Origin: Deinococcus sp.
Lineage (GTDB): Bacteria > Deinococcota > Deinococci > Deinococcales > Deinococcaceae
Reading direction: 5' to 3'
Assembly (NCBI RefSeq): GCF_018260405.1
Contig: NZ_JAGLBG010000016.1
Span: forward strand, 1 to 33,042
Length of the DNA: 33,042 bases
The position numbers and the translations under genes were made by a program. Position 1 is the first letter of the stretch, and each line of letters starts with the position of its first letter. Below the pieces are notes generated by a model, which had not been told where the DNA came from, did not search any database, and saw only the letters and a program-made list of their open reading frames with translations. Positions 1 to 10,681 of this stretch are shown one piece after another.

Positions 1-446
1 CCGTAGTTGTCGAAGCGCGGGGGCAACATGAAGGTCAGGGGGTTGTTGTTGTTCAAAATCTGCGGGTCGCTGCTGTAGGCCAGCAGCAAGAAGTTGGGGT
101 CGCGGGTGGTCATAGGCTGGACCGTCAGAATGCCCCCGGCGTGCGGGATCAAGATGAACTTGACGCCCTGACCGGTCAGGCGCTTGACGTTGGTGGCGGT
201 TTCGTTGGGTAAGTAGCGGTCATCAAGCGCCATCAGCTTGAAGGTGACCTTCTCGCCGCCGACCTTGATGCCGCCCGCCTTGTTGATGTCGTTGATCGCC
301 ATATCCAGACCGCTCTGGACATTCTTACCGTAAGACGCCGCGCCGCCAGACAGAGGGCCGGAATAACCGATGTTGACCACCTTGTCGGCGAGGGCGGGAC
401 TGACCATTAGGGAAAGTAGGGCGGATAGGGTAAGTAGTTGCTTCAT
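1..446 (-). CDS. Branched-chain amino acid ABC transporter substrate-binding protein (partial, N-terminal part)
   Basis: The C-terminal part lies off the left edge. About 148 residues are visible. They start with a signal peptide (MKQLLTLSALLSLMVSPALA, cleavage after ALA) and continue with VVNIGYSGPLSGG and GLDMAINDINKAGGI, the typical opening of periplasmic Leu/Ile/Val-binding proteins (periplasmic binding protein fold type I). No lipobox cysteine follows the hydrophobic stretch, so it is probably a soluble secreted protein rather than a lipoprotein. The ATG at 444-446 follows a strong Shine-Dalgarno (GGAGG, 5 nt spacing), unlike the many leaderless genes nearby. The true ligand cannot be told from the visible part; amino acids, amides or urea are all possible for this family. 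Confidence 0.88.
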   Translation of the reverse strand, partial: MKQLLTLSALLSLMVSPALADKVVNIGYSGPLSGGAASYGKNVQSGLDMAINDINKAGGIKVGGEKVTFKLMALDDRYLPNETATNVKRLTGQGVKFILIPHAGGILTVQPMTTRDPNFLLLAYSSDPQILNNNNPLTFMLPPRFDNY

Positions 447-690
447 GGGAACCTCCACGGTGGGGCACTACAGCCCGGCGCACCGTTGTTCTACAAATTA
501 TGGTTGTTGCGGTCATCCTGACATGTTCAAATATTCTGTGTCAATGAGCACCTTTCGGTGTGGGCCTCCGTTCACGGCGTGTCCAGAGCCAGAATGTCGG
601 CCCTCTCTGGCCGGGGAGGGCAAAAATTTGTGACGTGCAGGCGATACTGATTCCGTTAAATTCTGGTACATTCGGGACGCGGGCAGGCTT

Positions 691-768
691 GCTCAAGCGA
701 GTCCGTTTTGGAATTCGTATAAGGACAACCAAGTTTGTCTTTAGACAGGCCGAGCGGACTCGTAGAGC
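691..768. repeat. Long inverted repeat or structured RNA candidate
   Basis: GCTC (691-694) plus CGAGTCCG (698-705) pair with CGGACTCG (755-762) plus GAGC (765-768), giving a 12-bp stem with one small internal loop. Inside it GACAA and TTTGTC can form a second short stem. Only one copy lies in this window, so it may be a structured RNA or one copy of another dispersed element. Confidence 0.45.
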
Positions 769-811
769 TGCGCCGCAGAGCGAGTATGGGAAAAGGTGCG
801 GCCCAGTGTGA

Positions 812-848
812 GTGTAGGGATGACCCAAACATCAGGTCATCCCTACAC
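812..848. repeat. Perfect 14-bp stem-loop, 9-nt loop
   Basis: GTGTAGGGATGACC at 812-825 is the exact reverse complement of 835-848; the loop is CAAACATCA. No T-tract follows on either strand, so it is not a standard intrinsic terminator. Confidence 0.7.
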
Positions 849-967
849 GGCAACTTGGTCGTGCTTAACAACTATTTGTAAGTTGCTGGCATTCGTGGAG
901 ATGTATAGATAACAGGCCATAGAAGTGATTAGGACTGTGGGTGACGGTGTGCGGCAAAGTCACATGG

Positions 968-973
968 CATAAT
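968..973 (+). promoter_or_regulatory. Candidate -10 for a leaderless thioesterase mRNA
   Basis: CATAAT lies 8 nt before the ATG at 982, with no Shine-Dalgarno between them. No good -35 is seen. Confidence 0.5.
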
Positions 974-981
974 TCTGATTG

Positions 982-1440
<459 letters not shown>

Positions 1441-1534
1441 AGCTACGCAAGTGGTAACCCTCCGGCGCAAAGACAGTCGGTGGAGCCGCGTCCTGTCTCA
1501 TGACTGCCTGACCTGGGGGGCGCAGTATGGCAGC

Positions 1535-2431
1535 ATGACCCAGTCCGCCCCCGCCCTGCAAGCGACCCGCCCGGAATTTCTCGACCTGTTTCCCACCGGG
1601 GCAGCGCCCGAACAACTGGGCGACGGCTTCGTCTGGACTGAAGGCCCCTGTTACGTGCCCAGCCGCCAGGCCGTCATTTTCAGTGACGTGCGAACCAATA
1701 AAACCTGGCGTTATTCCGACGCCGGGGCGCTGGAAGTGGAACTGGAACGCAGCGACCATCAAAACGGGCACTGTCTGGACGCGCAGGGCCGCCTGGTGGC
1801 CTGTTCGCACGGGCTGCGCAGCATTCTGCGCCAGGAGACGGGGGGCGAGTGGACCATACTGGCCGACCAATTCGAGGGCAAGCGGCTGAACAGCCCCAAC
1901 GACATCTGCTTGCACCCCGACGGCAGCCTGTGGTTTTCGGACCCGACCTACGGCATCGACAAGCCCGAAGAAGGCTACGGCGGCGCGATGGAATTGCCGG
2001 GCCGCTGGGTCTTCCGGCTGGCGCCCGACGGCACCCTGACCGCGCCCATCCGAGACCGTACCAAGCCCAACGGCCTCGCGTTCGCCAGCGCCGACACGCT
2101 GCTGCTGGCCGACACGGGCGAGAGCAAGGTCTACCGCTACAGGGTCACACCGGACGGTCAGGCCGGGAGCGAGGGCGTGCATTTTGAACTCAGCCCCGGC
2201 AAGACCGACGGCCTGCGGATCGACGCCGCCGGGCGCATCTGGAGCAGTGCCGGGGACGGCGTACACGTGCTTTCGCCGGACGGACAAACTGAACTGGGGC
2301 GCATTCTGCTGCCCGCCACCTGTGCCAATCTGTGTTTCGGTGGGCCGGATGGCCGCACGCTTTACATGACCGTCAGCACCACATTCTGGCGTATTCCGAC
2401 CACGGTGCGCGGGCTGAGCTGGCAGGCCTGA
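1535..2431 (+). CDS. SMP-30/gluconolactonase/LRE family protein
   Basis: A 298-residue six-bladed beta-propeller hydrolase. The expected divalent-metal ligands are present: Glu36 in WTEGP, Asn122 in NSPND, Asn179 in KPNG and Asp225 in KTDG. FSDPTYGIDKPEEGYGG is the signature of the gluconolactonase (Gnl-like) branch. The likely reaction is opening of a sugar lactone, but this family is broad and the substrate is unknown. The reading frame extends back to 1334 inside the thioesterase gene; I reject that because family homology starts near residue 10 of the shorter form. ATG 1535 has no Shine-Dalgarno; CAGTAT ends 6 nt before it. It follows the thioesterase gene by 94 bp on the same strand. Confidence 0.87.
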   Translation: MTQSAPALQATRPEFLDLFPTGAAPEQLGDGFVWTEGPCYVPSRQAVIFSDVRTNKTWRYSDAGALEVELERSDHQNGHCLDAQGRLVACSHGLRSILRQETGGEWTILADQFEGKRLNSPNDICLHPDGSLWFSDPTYGIDKPEEGYGGAMELPGRWVFRLAPDGTLTAPIRDRTKPNGLAFASADTLLLADTGESKVYRYRVTPDGQAGSEGVHFELSPGKTDGLRIDAAGRIWSSAGDGVHVLSPDGQTELGRILLPATCANLCFGGPDGRTLYMTVSTTFWRIPTTVRGLSWQA

Positions 2432-2522
2432 ACTGGCCGGGGCTGAACTGGCGGGGCCGAGCGCCCCAGTAAACATCAAGGTTTTCCTTACCTTTTCAGC
2501 GCAGCCGCCTGAAGCGGGCCTC

Positions 2523-2528
2523 TACTAT
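2523..2528 (+). promoter_or_regulatory. -10 element for a leaderless mRNA
   Basis: TACTAT ends 6 nt before ATG 2535, so transcription would start at or beside the start codon. No clear -35. Confidence 0.6.
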
Positions 2529-2534
2529 GCAGGT

Positions 2535-2762
2535 ATGCAGATTTTGTCCCGCGCCCTCTTCCTGATCGGTCTGATTGTGGTCATTGCCAGCCTGGTGTAC
2601 CTCGGCATGAATGCCATCTCGATCAACCAACTTCACGCGGTGGCGTACGCCAATAAGAGTAACGAAGGCCCCAACCCGGTCAACAACATCATGATCATGA
2701 CGGGCCTGAGCATTGTCGGCAGCTTTCTGGCGGGCCTGGGCCTCAGTATGCCTAAGCGCTAA
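2535..2762 (+). CDS. Small two-helix membrane protein, unknown function
   Basis: 75 residues, not recognised as a named family. Hydrophobic helix 1 covers about residues 5-25 (ALFLIGLIVVIASLVYLGM) and helix 2 about 51-70 (NNIMIMTGLSIVGSFLAGLGL), with a short polar loop between and a basic end (PKR). It is probably an inner-membrane hairpin. A TACTAT hexamer 6 nt upstream of the ATG, with no Shine-Dalgarno, argues that it is a real, separately transcribed leaderless gene rather than a chance frame. It lies downstream of the SMP-30 gene, but nothing links their roles. Confidence 0.72.
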   Translation: MQILSRALFLIGLIVVIASLVYLGMNAISINQLHAVAYANKSNEGPNPVNNIMIMTGLSIVGSFLAGLGLSMPKR

Positions 2763-2994
2763 AGCTGTCTGGCGCGGTCTGGCTGCCGTGACCGGGTGGC
2801 AATAGCTCCTGGGTAGGCAGTTAACGCGCCTGCACTCTACCGGGCTGGCCGAGGCTCTGCGCGGCCAGCCCGAAGTCGGGGCATGACCGGAAGTGACGCC
2901 GCATTGGGCGCAGGCGCGGGAAGCCCAGGCACTGATGAAACGGACTGCCGATTGAACCAGGCCGTTTTGGCTTCAATCCGAGCGAACGCGAGTA
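2763..2994. other. Intergenic region with a GC-rich hairpin
   Basis: No gene is supported. A perfect 10-bp stem (CGGGCTGGCC at 2841-2850 with its complement at 2863-2872, 12-nt loop) has no T-tract. It sits between the end of the small membrane gene (+) and the end of SRP RNA (-), a position where a bidirectional terminator would fit. Confidence 0.4.
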
Positions 2995-3100
2995 GGAAAA
3001 GCTACGGGTTGTGGGTACAGTTCCTACAGCGACCACCCTTGGCTGCTTCCTTCAGTCGGGGTTCAACCAGGCTCCTACCCGTTCTGCACCCGGCAGCTCC
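2995..3100 (-). ncRNA. ffs: Signal recognition particle RNA (small bacterial SRP RNA, 4.5S)
   Basis: Read on the minus strand, the block GAAGGAAGCAGCCAAGG is the hallmark of the Ffh-binding domain of bacterial SRP RNA. The flanks can fold into the usual long rod: CGGGU near the 5' end pairs with ACCCG near the 3' end, GCU with AGC outside it, and GGGUA with UACCC further in. Total length of about 105 nt fits the small bacterial type without an Alu domain. SRP RNA with Ffh and FtsY targets nascent membrane proteins. The apical loop reads C-UGAA-G where E. coli has C-GGAA-G. The 5' end abuts the dispersed repeat at 3101-3240, so its promoter must lie in or beyond that repeat. Exact ends are estimates. 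Confidence 0.85.
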
Positions 3101-3240
3101 TTAGAGCAGTTCTCCGAATGATGGGCACGTCGGAACAACACCGCCGCCCCCTTCATGCTACGTTCTGCTCTTTTTTTTCACTTGTTCCACTCGGCAAAAA
3201 GATGGTCAAAAGAGTACCATCTTTTTGCAAAATCCTCTAA
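3101..3240 (+). repeat. Dispersed small repeat, copy 1 (full length, 140 bp)
   Basis: It begins TTAGAGCAGTTCTCCG and ends with a TCCTCTAA variant of the usual TGCTCTAA, so the ends are near-inverted repeats. The 3' half is a perfect 13-bp stem (GCAAAAAGATGGT 3194-3206, ACCATCTTTTTGC 3216-3228) with a 9-nt loop. Copies 2 and 4-6 share over 70 bp of near-identical 5' module. It matches what is known as SRE/SNR small non-coding repeats in Deinococcus. Short frames inside it (MMGTSEQHRRP-like) are not genes. It lies downstream of nrdJ and directly upstream of SRP RNA; the hairpin carries T-runs on both strands and may terminate nrdJ. Confidence 0.85.
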
Positions 3241-3264
3241 GTGCGCTGTGCTAAGTACGGCATT

Positions 3265-6213
<2,949 letters not shown>

Positions 6214-6497
6214 ACAAACTCCTTGAACTGAGGGCGGCCATAAAAAGCCTTCCATCTTTTCAAAAGACGGAACAGGCCTGGAACGAACTGACGGAAAAAC
6301 CATGAGGACGCGACCCTTGAATCGCTGTCATCTTCGGTAGTCGACTTTATCACCGGGCCTTGAAGGGCACAATAGCCCGACATACAACTGCTTGTACGCA
6401 CGCAAAAAAAAGATACAAGATGGGCCTCCAACTGCTCTCAGCCAGAGGCCCCCTGGGACGGAAATTTTATGTTCTGCCCCCTAATTAGGGACTGTTT
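6214..6497 (-). other. nrdJ leader/promoter region (284 bp)
   Basis: No gene is seen. It must contain the nrdJ promoter, but I could not fix a clear -35/-10 pair or an NrdR box. A terminator-like hairpin for the upstream gene lies at its start in transcription order. Confidence 0.5.
6403..6451 (-). terminator. Possible terminator after the zinc-ribbon gene
   Basis: On the minus strand GGGCCTC and GAGGCCC pair around a 16-nt loop (6422-6451), and a run of eight T follows about 11 nt later. The gap makes it an imperfect intrinsic terminator. Confidence 0.45.
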
Positions 6498-7217
6498 TTA
6501 CATATCCAGACGAATAAGGAAGCGCCCGCAGCTGGGGCACTTCACGGGTGGAATATTCCCGAGAGCGACCTTTTGCTGAATGTTAACGGGCAGCATCACG
6601 TTGCAAGCCGAGCAGCGCCCCGCCTTGACCTCGGCCAGACCCAGGCCCTTCTTGGCCTTGCGAATCTGGTCGTACTCTTTGACGGTGCGGCTGTCGAGGC
6701 CGCCGACCAGTTCAGCGCGTTCGGTGCGCGAGTTCTCACCCTGGGCATGCAGACCCTTGATGCGCTTTTCGTCGGCTCCTTCCAGTTCAGCCAGGCCGGG
6801 GCGTCCGGTGCGGTGCTGCTCGCGCAGGCCACTGGCTTTTTCGGTCAGTTCGCGCTGGCGCTCGCGCAGGGGGGCCAGGTCTTCTTCCATTTCTTCAAGG
6901 CGCTCTTCGAGCTGCTGAAGGCGGCTGCCGTACTGGCTCTGGGCACGGGCGTCGAAGGCGTTTTTCTCCTGCTCCTCTTTGGCGCGGGCAATCTGGTCGC
7001 GCACGCTGGTCAGGTCGAACTCGGCCTGCTTGACGCGTTTTTCCACGCCCTCAAGGGTAATCTCGGTTTCTTCGAGTTCGTTGTTCAGGCGGTCTTGCTC
7101 AGCGCGGGCGGCACGCAGCGCTTCGGGGAAGTTAGCTTCCTCGTCACGCAGACGGTCGAGACTCAGGTCGAGTTCCTGAACTCGGTGCAGGCGCTGGAGG
7201 GGGGTCTGGTCAGTCAT
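6498..7217 (-). CDS. Coiled-coil zinc-ribbon protein (CT398/FlgZ-like)
   Basis: 239 residues. Residues 5-185 are a long antiparallel coiled-coil hairpin rich in Glu, Arg and Lys heptads. The C-terminus is a C4 zinc ribbon with Cys202-x2-Cys205 and Cys227-x2-Cys230. This architecture is the CT398-like family (COG1579), predicted to bind nucleic acid or protein partners; no biochemical role is established for the Deinococcus members. It starts 3 nt after the stop of the MFS gene, so the two are probably co-transcribed. A weak GAAGG lies immediately before the ATG, too close for normal use; the GGAGGGGGG overlapping the end of the MFS gene is a possible ribosome site at longer distance. Confidence 0.85.
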   Translation of the reverse strand: MTDQTPLQRLHRVQELDLSLDRLRDEEANFPEALRAARAEQDRLNNELEETEITLEGVEKRVKQAEFDLTSVRDQIARAKEEQEKNAFDARAQSQYGSRLQQLEERLEEMEEDLAPLRERQRELTEKASGLREQHRTGRPGLAELEGADEKRIKGLHAQGENSRTERAELVGGLDSRTVKEYDQIRKAKKGLGLAEVKAGRCSACNVMLPVNIQQKVALGNIPPVKCPSCGRFLIRLDM

Positions 7218-7220
7218 CCT

Positions 7221-8444
7221 TCACAGTTTACCCCCCTCCAGCGCTCTATGCCCCTGCGCCGGGCGATATAGCCCCAGATAAATCGCCGTGACGCTTGCGG
7301 CATACAGCACCAAAGTCCAACCGAACAAGACATTGAAGGCCAGCGTAAAGGGCAGCTGTGCCCGGACTACGCCCGAAAGCACGCTGCTTAAGGCCCAGCC
7401 CGCGTCCCAGGCGATCGTGTTGACCGCCGAATACATCGGGCGGTCTTCTTCCGGCAACGCGGTCATGGCGTAGGCCCCGTAGACCGGCCCGGCGGCGTTC
7501 ATCAGCGCCCCACGCGTAAACAGCGCCAGCACAACCATCCACAGCTGCGGCGCAAAGCCCAGCAGCGCCAGAAAAGGCAGGCTGCTGGCCTGCACGACCA
7601 GCACCGCCTGAAGCTGCCCCAGGCGCTGCACCAGCAGCGGCTGAAGCAGCGAGGTAGCGGCAGTCGCCAGACTGGTCCAGGCAAACAGGCTGCCCAGGCT
7701 GGCGTAGTCGGTGTGAAAACGGCCCTCGATATACACGTTCAAAAAGGGAATGCTTGCGCCCGCCCCCAGCCCCACCAGAATGTTAGGCAGCACCAGCCGC
7801 GCCATTGTAGCCTTGTCCTTAATGGCAAAACTGCGGCCCCCCGGCCTGGTTTTGCCGGTAGGGCGCAGAAACAGCACCGGAATAAGGCCCAGAAATTCGA
7901 TTCCGGCGGCCACCAGCAGCGCCGTTCGCAGGGCCTCGACCCCGTGCGCCGAGGTATGGGTCAGCGCCGCGTAGGTGTCGGGCACGCGCCCGCCGATCAG
8001 GTTGCCCAGAAAGCCTGCCCCGGTCATCAGGGCGCTTTGCACGCTGAAAAGGGTCACGCGGCTTTCCTCGTCGCTGTTGTTCGCCATAAAGGGCGACCCG
8101 GCGACCACGCTCAGCGCCGCGCCTGCCCCGGTAAGTAGAGAAGCCGCTACCACCAATTCTGGCCCATGCGACAGCGCCAGCAGCAGCGTGCCCAGCACGG
8201 TCAGCGCCGCCCCGATTTTCAGCGTGTGCGCGTTGCTGATGCGCCGGGCCAGCGCTACGGCGGGCAGGCTCAGCAGCGCCAGCGTCAACGCGGGCAGTGC
8301 ATTCAAAAACCCCTGCCACTCGGCTCCCAGCCCCAGTGCCCGCAGATAGAAGTTAAGAAACAGTGACAAAAACGCCTGCGACAGCCCGAAGCTAAACGCC
8401 GACATCAGGTACAGCCAGACCTGACGCGAGAATTTCCAGGTCAT
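7221..8444 (-). CDS. Major facilitator superfamily transporter
   Basis: 407 residues with about 12 hydrophobic segments, Gly/Ala-rich helices and the usual central break near residue 190-200, consistent with an inner-membrane MFS permease. The substrate cannot be inferred; the protein resembles the drug/sugar efflux type of generic MFS_1. I chose ATG 8444 (MTWKFSRQVWLY), where the first transmembrane helix begins soon after; AGAGG sits 9 nt upstream. A TTG start at 8501 would add a 19-residue tail that overlaps nothing but has no ribosome site. It lies 69 bp after nth on the same strand and 3 nt before the zinc-ribbon gene. Confidence 0.85.
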   Translation of the reverse strand: MTWKFSRQVWLYLMSAFSFGLSQAFLSLFLNFYLRALGLGAEWQGFLNALPALTLALLSLPAVALARRISNAHTLKIGAALTVLGTLLLALSHGPELVVAASLLTGAGAALSVVAGSPFMANNSDEESRVTLFSVQSALMTGAGFLGNLIGGRVPDTYAALTHTSAHGVEALRTALLVAAGIEFLGLIPVLFLRPTGKTRPGGRSFAIKDKATMARLVLPNILVGLGAGASIPFLNVYIEGRFHTDYASLGSLFAWTSLATAATSLLQPLLVQRLGQLQAVLVVQASSLPFLALLGFAPQLWMVVLALFTRGALMNAAGPVYGAYAMTALPEEDRPMYSAVNTIAWDAGWALSSVLSGVVRAQLPFTLAFNVLFGWTLVLYAASVTAIYLGLYRPAQGHRALEGGKL

Positions 8445-8513
8445 GGGGAGCGCCTCTGGCAGGTCAGTGGGAAGGAGTGAGTGGCCAACAGGCAAAAACA
8501 ACAGGCGAAAGCG

Positions 8514-9218
8514 TCATTTTTCAACGGTCTCCACCCCGATTTTCGGACAGAACCCAGCCATTAGGCAGCCGGGGCAGTTGGGCTTGCGGGCAAAGCACAC
8601 CCGGCGGCCATGCAGGATCAGGCCGTGGTGCGTAAAAATCCAGTGGTCTTGCGGGAAAATGCGTTCCAGGTCGGTTTCTACCCTATCGGGGTCGGTCTGC
8701 GCGCTCAGGCCCAGGCGGCGGGCGAGGCGGCCCACGTGGGTATCCACGGCAATGGCCGGGTAGCCGTAGGCGTTGCTGAGCACCACGTTGGCGGTCTTGC
8801 GTCCGGCACCGGGCAGCGCGACCACTGCGGCGAAGTCGTTCGGCACCTGCCCGCCGTGGCGCTCGACCAGCCCCCGCGCCAGCCCGACCAGATTTTTCGC
8901 CTTGGCGCGGTACAGGCCAATGCGGCGGATGTACGGCTCAATGTCCTCGGGTTCAGCCAGGGCCAGCGCGTGGGCGTCGGGGTAGGCACCGAACAGTGCG
9001 GGCGTCGCCAGATTCACACTCACGTCGGTGGCCTGGGCACTAAGCACTGTGGCGACCAACAGCTCGAAGGGCGTGCGGAAATTGAGTTCGCAGACTGCGC
9101 CGGGATACAGTTCCTGAAGTGCCGCGAGCACCAGCGGAGCGCGGTCTTTCGCGCCGCTAGGCAGCCGGGCGGCAGGCTTACTGGTCTGGGCTGCCCGCTT
9201 GGAAGATGGACGAGTCAC
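8514..9218 (-). CDS. nth: Endonuclease III (DNA glycosylase/AP lyase), paralogue 1
   Basis: 234 residues. It removes oxidised pyrimidines and cuts abasic sites in base excision repair. The helix-hairpin-helix LPGAGRKTAN carries catalytic Lys141, and VDTHV carries Asp159, the same 18-residue spacing as K120/D138 in E. coli. The [4Fe-4S] cluster motif Cys-x6-Cys-x2-Cys-x5-Cys is complete near the C-terminus. The frame is open upstream to 9296, but the GTG at 9218 is preferred: TAGGCT (9226-9231) ends 7 nt before it, the leaderless pattern seen across this window, and family homology begins about 30 residues later. The N-terminal 30 residues are basic and Ala/Ser-rich. A second paralogue lies at 21450. 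Confidence 0.93.
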   Translation of the reverse strand: MTRPSSKRAAQTSKPAARLPSGAKDRAPLVLAALQELYPGAVCELNFRTPFELLVATVLSAQATDVSVNLATPALFGAYPDAHALALAEPEDIEPYIRRIGLYRAKAKNLVGLARGLVERHGGQVPNDFAAVVALPGAGRKTANVVLSNAYGYPAIAVDTHVGRLARRLGLSAQTDPDRVETDLERIFPQDHWIFTHHGLILHGRRVCFARKPNCPGCLMAGFCPKIGVETVEK

Positions 9219-9225
9219 GGTTTCC

Positions 9226-9231
9226 AGCCTA
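9226..9231 (-). promoter_or_regulatory. -10 element for leaderless nth
   Basis: TAGGCT on the minus strand ends 7 nt before the GTG start; no Shine-Dalgarno intervenes. Confidence 0.55.
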
Positions 9232-9302
9232 CACGCCCCGCGCAGAACTCCCAACGGCCAGATGGCGTAGGGGCAGGGGCGGGTCACTGGAAGCAAGACA
9301 AC

Positions 9303-9323
9303 AAAAAACGCCCACTCGGGGCG
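9303..9323 (-). terminator. Intrinsic terminator of tRNA-Asp
   Basis: On the minus strand CGCCC, a 5-nt loop and GGGCG are followed directly by TTTTTT. It lies about 28 nt after the tRNA 3' end. Confidence 0.85.
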
Positions 9324-9350
9324 CTCGCTGCTGAGACTGATCTCTTTTGA

Positions 9351-9426
<76 letters not shown>

Positions 9427-9436
9427 AGCGGACAAA

Positions 9437-9466
9437 AGAGTACCCGCTAGGCTTAGCGGAAGTCAA
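9437..9466 (-). promoter_or_regulatory. Promoter of tRNA-Asp with a palindrome in the spacer
   Basis: Minus strand: -35 TTGACT (9461-9466), 18-nt spacer, -10 TACTCT (9437-9442). The spacer holds a perfect 6-bp inverted repeat, CCGCTA/TAGCGG with a 4-nt centre, at 9444-9459. Confidence 0.75.
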
Positions 9467-9715
9467 GGGCAGGCTTTTGCGGGGCGTACCTCGCAACTGC
9501 GAGATCATTACACGTTGCGCTCAATTCCGGCACATCCGCCAGCCCGCTGACAACGCTGATGGCCAGATCGCTGGCCCCCATTTTTGGGTCGGTCGGTACT
9601 GGGATTGGTTGGTACTGGCACTGACACTGGCACCGGGTGCGCGGCGTGAAAGTGCTGTTGCCCGACTTCGAGAGCGTCAGCGGGGCCAACCGCGCCGCGA
9701 TGACCCACAATCCGT
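9467..9715. other. Intergenic region between fmt and tRNA-Asp
   Basis: No gene is supported on either strand. A perfect 6-bp stem GGCCAG/CTGGCC with a 4-nt loop lies at 9561-9576, followed on the plus strand by CCCATTTTTGGG. It may act as a terminator for fmt, though the T-run is on the wrong side for that strand. A short GGTACTGG/CACTGG-type direct repeat lies near 9595-9632. Confidence 0.4.
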
Positions 9716-10681
9716 TCAGAAAGTGGGACTCCAGAGGTCAAAGCGCGTGCCCTGGCCCAGTCCAGCGGCGCTGGCCCACTGCTGGGCGGGCTGGGCCTTT
9801 TTCGTTTCTGGCTGAACCTGGGCAATGCTGACTGCGCCACGGCCACACGCCACGACCACGCGGCCTTCCCCGATTCGCAAAAGCTCGCCGGGTTGCCCCT
9901 GCCCCTCGGCCAGCTGCAACCCACCGAGCTTGACCCGCGCTCCACCGAGAAAGGCAGTGGTCTGGGGCCACGCCGCCACGCCCCGGAAGCGGTTGACCAC
10001 CTGCTGCGCCGCGTCTTGCCAGCGCACGAAGCCGTCTTCCTTGACCAGCATCGGGGCGTGGGTGGCCCCGGACTCGTCCTGGGGCGTGGGCGTCAGGGTG
10101 TCCAGGCTACAGAGCGCCTGCACGATCAGCCGCGCAGCCTGGGCGCTCAGGGCGTCGGCGAGTTCGTGGGCCGTCCAGTCGGCGGGAATGGGCAATTCCT
10201 CCTGAAGCAGCACCGGCCCGGTGTCCATGCCCTCGTCGGTCTGCATGATGGTGGTGCCCGTAACCGCCTCGCCGCCGATCAGCGCCCACTGGATCGGGGC
10301 CGCGCCACGCAACTTGGGCAGCAGGCTGGTGTGGGTGTTCAGAAAACCGTAGCGCGGAATGTGCAGCACGCTGGCGGGCAGAATCTTGCCATAGGCGCAG
10401 GTCACCGCCACGTCTGCGCCGCAGTCACGCAGTTGTGTGGCAAATTCGACGTTGTGGCGTAATTTTTTCGGCTGGGCCAGCGGCAAGCCGAGTTCGGCGG
10501 CGCGGGCGGCCACCGGCGGCGGCGTCAGCTTCAGGCCGCGTCCGACGGGTTTGTCCGGCTGGGCGACGACCAGCACGACCCCAAAGTGTTCCCGCACCGC
10601 GTCCAGCACCGGCAGGGCAAACGCAGGAGAGCCGAAGAAGGCGACCCGGAACGTCCGGCCAGGGGGCAGCTTGGGCGTCAA
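9716..10681 (-). CDS. fmt: Methionyl-tRNA formyltransferase
   Basis: 321 residues, normal length. It formylates initiator Met-tRNA using 10-formyltetrahydrofolate. The N-terminal Rossmann-like domain shows FFGSPAFALPVL, the catalytic triad Asn115, His117 (NTHTSLLP) and Asp153 (GMDTGPV), and the signature LLPKLRGAAPIQ. The C-terminal OB-like domain runs from about 205 to the end. The start is an unusual TTG at 10679-10681 whose TTGA overlaps the stop of def, with a GGGAGA ribosome site 5 nt upstream; no ATG or GTG fits before the first conserved strand. Overlap with def implies translational coupling of formylation and deformylation. Confidence 0.95.
   Translation of the reverse strand: MTPKLPPGRTFRVAFFGSPAFALPVLDAVREHFGVVLVVAQPDKPVGRGLKLTPPPVAARAAELGLPLAQPKKLRHNVEFATQLRDCGADVAVTCAYGKILPASVLHIPRYGFLNTHTSLLPKLRGAAPIQWALIGGEAVTGTTIMQTDEGMDTGPVLLQEELPIPADWTAHELADALSAQAARLIVQALCSLDTLTPTPQDESGATHAPMLVKEDGFVRWQDAAQQVVNRFRGVAAWPQTTAFLGGARVKLGGLQLAEGQGQPGELLRIGEGRVVVACGRGAVSIAQVQPETKKAQPAQQWASAAGLGQGTRFDLWSPTF

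Larger units (their letters stand above)
447..967. other. 521-bp intergenic region with structured DNA, no gene seen
   Basis: No coding region is convincing here. The left part must carry the promoter of the binding-protein gene; a weak candidate on the minus strand is TTGAAC, 19-nt spacer, CATAAT at about 497-527. The right part holds a long imperfect stem at 691-768 and a perfect stem-loop at 812-848, each listed separately. The region could be a non-coding RNA or a decayed dispersed repeat. Confidence 0.5.

Noticed and set aside
3120..3240. Short frames in the dispersed repeats (MMGTSEQHRRPLH-like peptides)
   Set aside because: The same peptide appears in several copies only because the DNA repeat is conserved. 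There is no ribosome site, and frames break at different points in different copies.
6214..6497. Cobalamin riboswitch before the B12-dependent nrdJ
   Set aside because: I looked for the B12-box type core and found none; only a terminator-like hairpin and an ordinary Shine-Dalgarno are visible.
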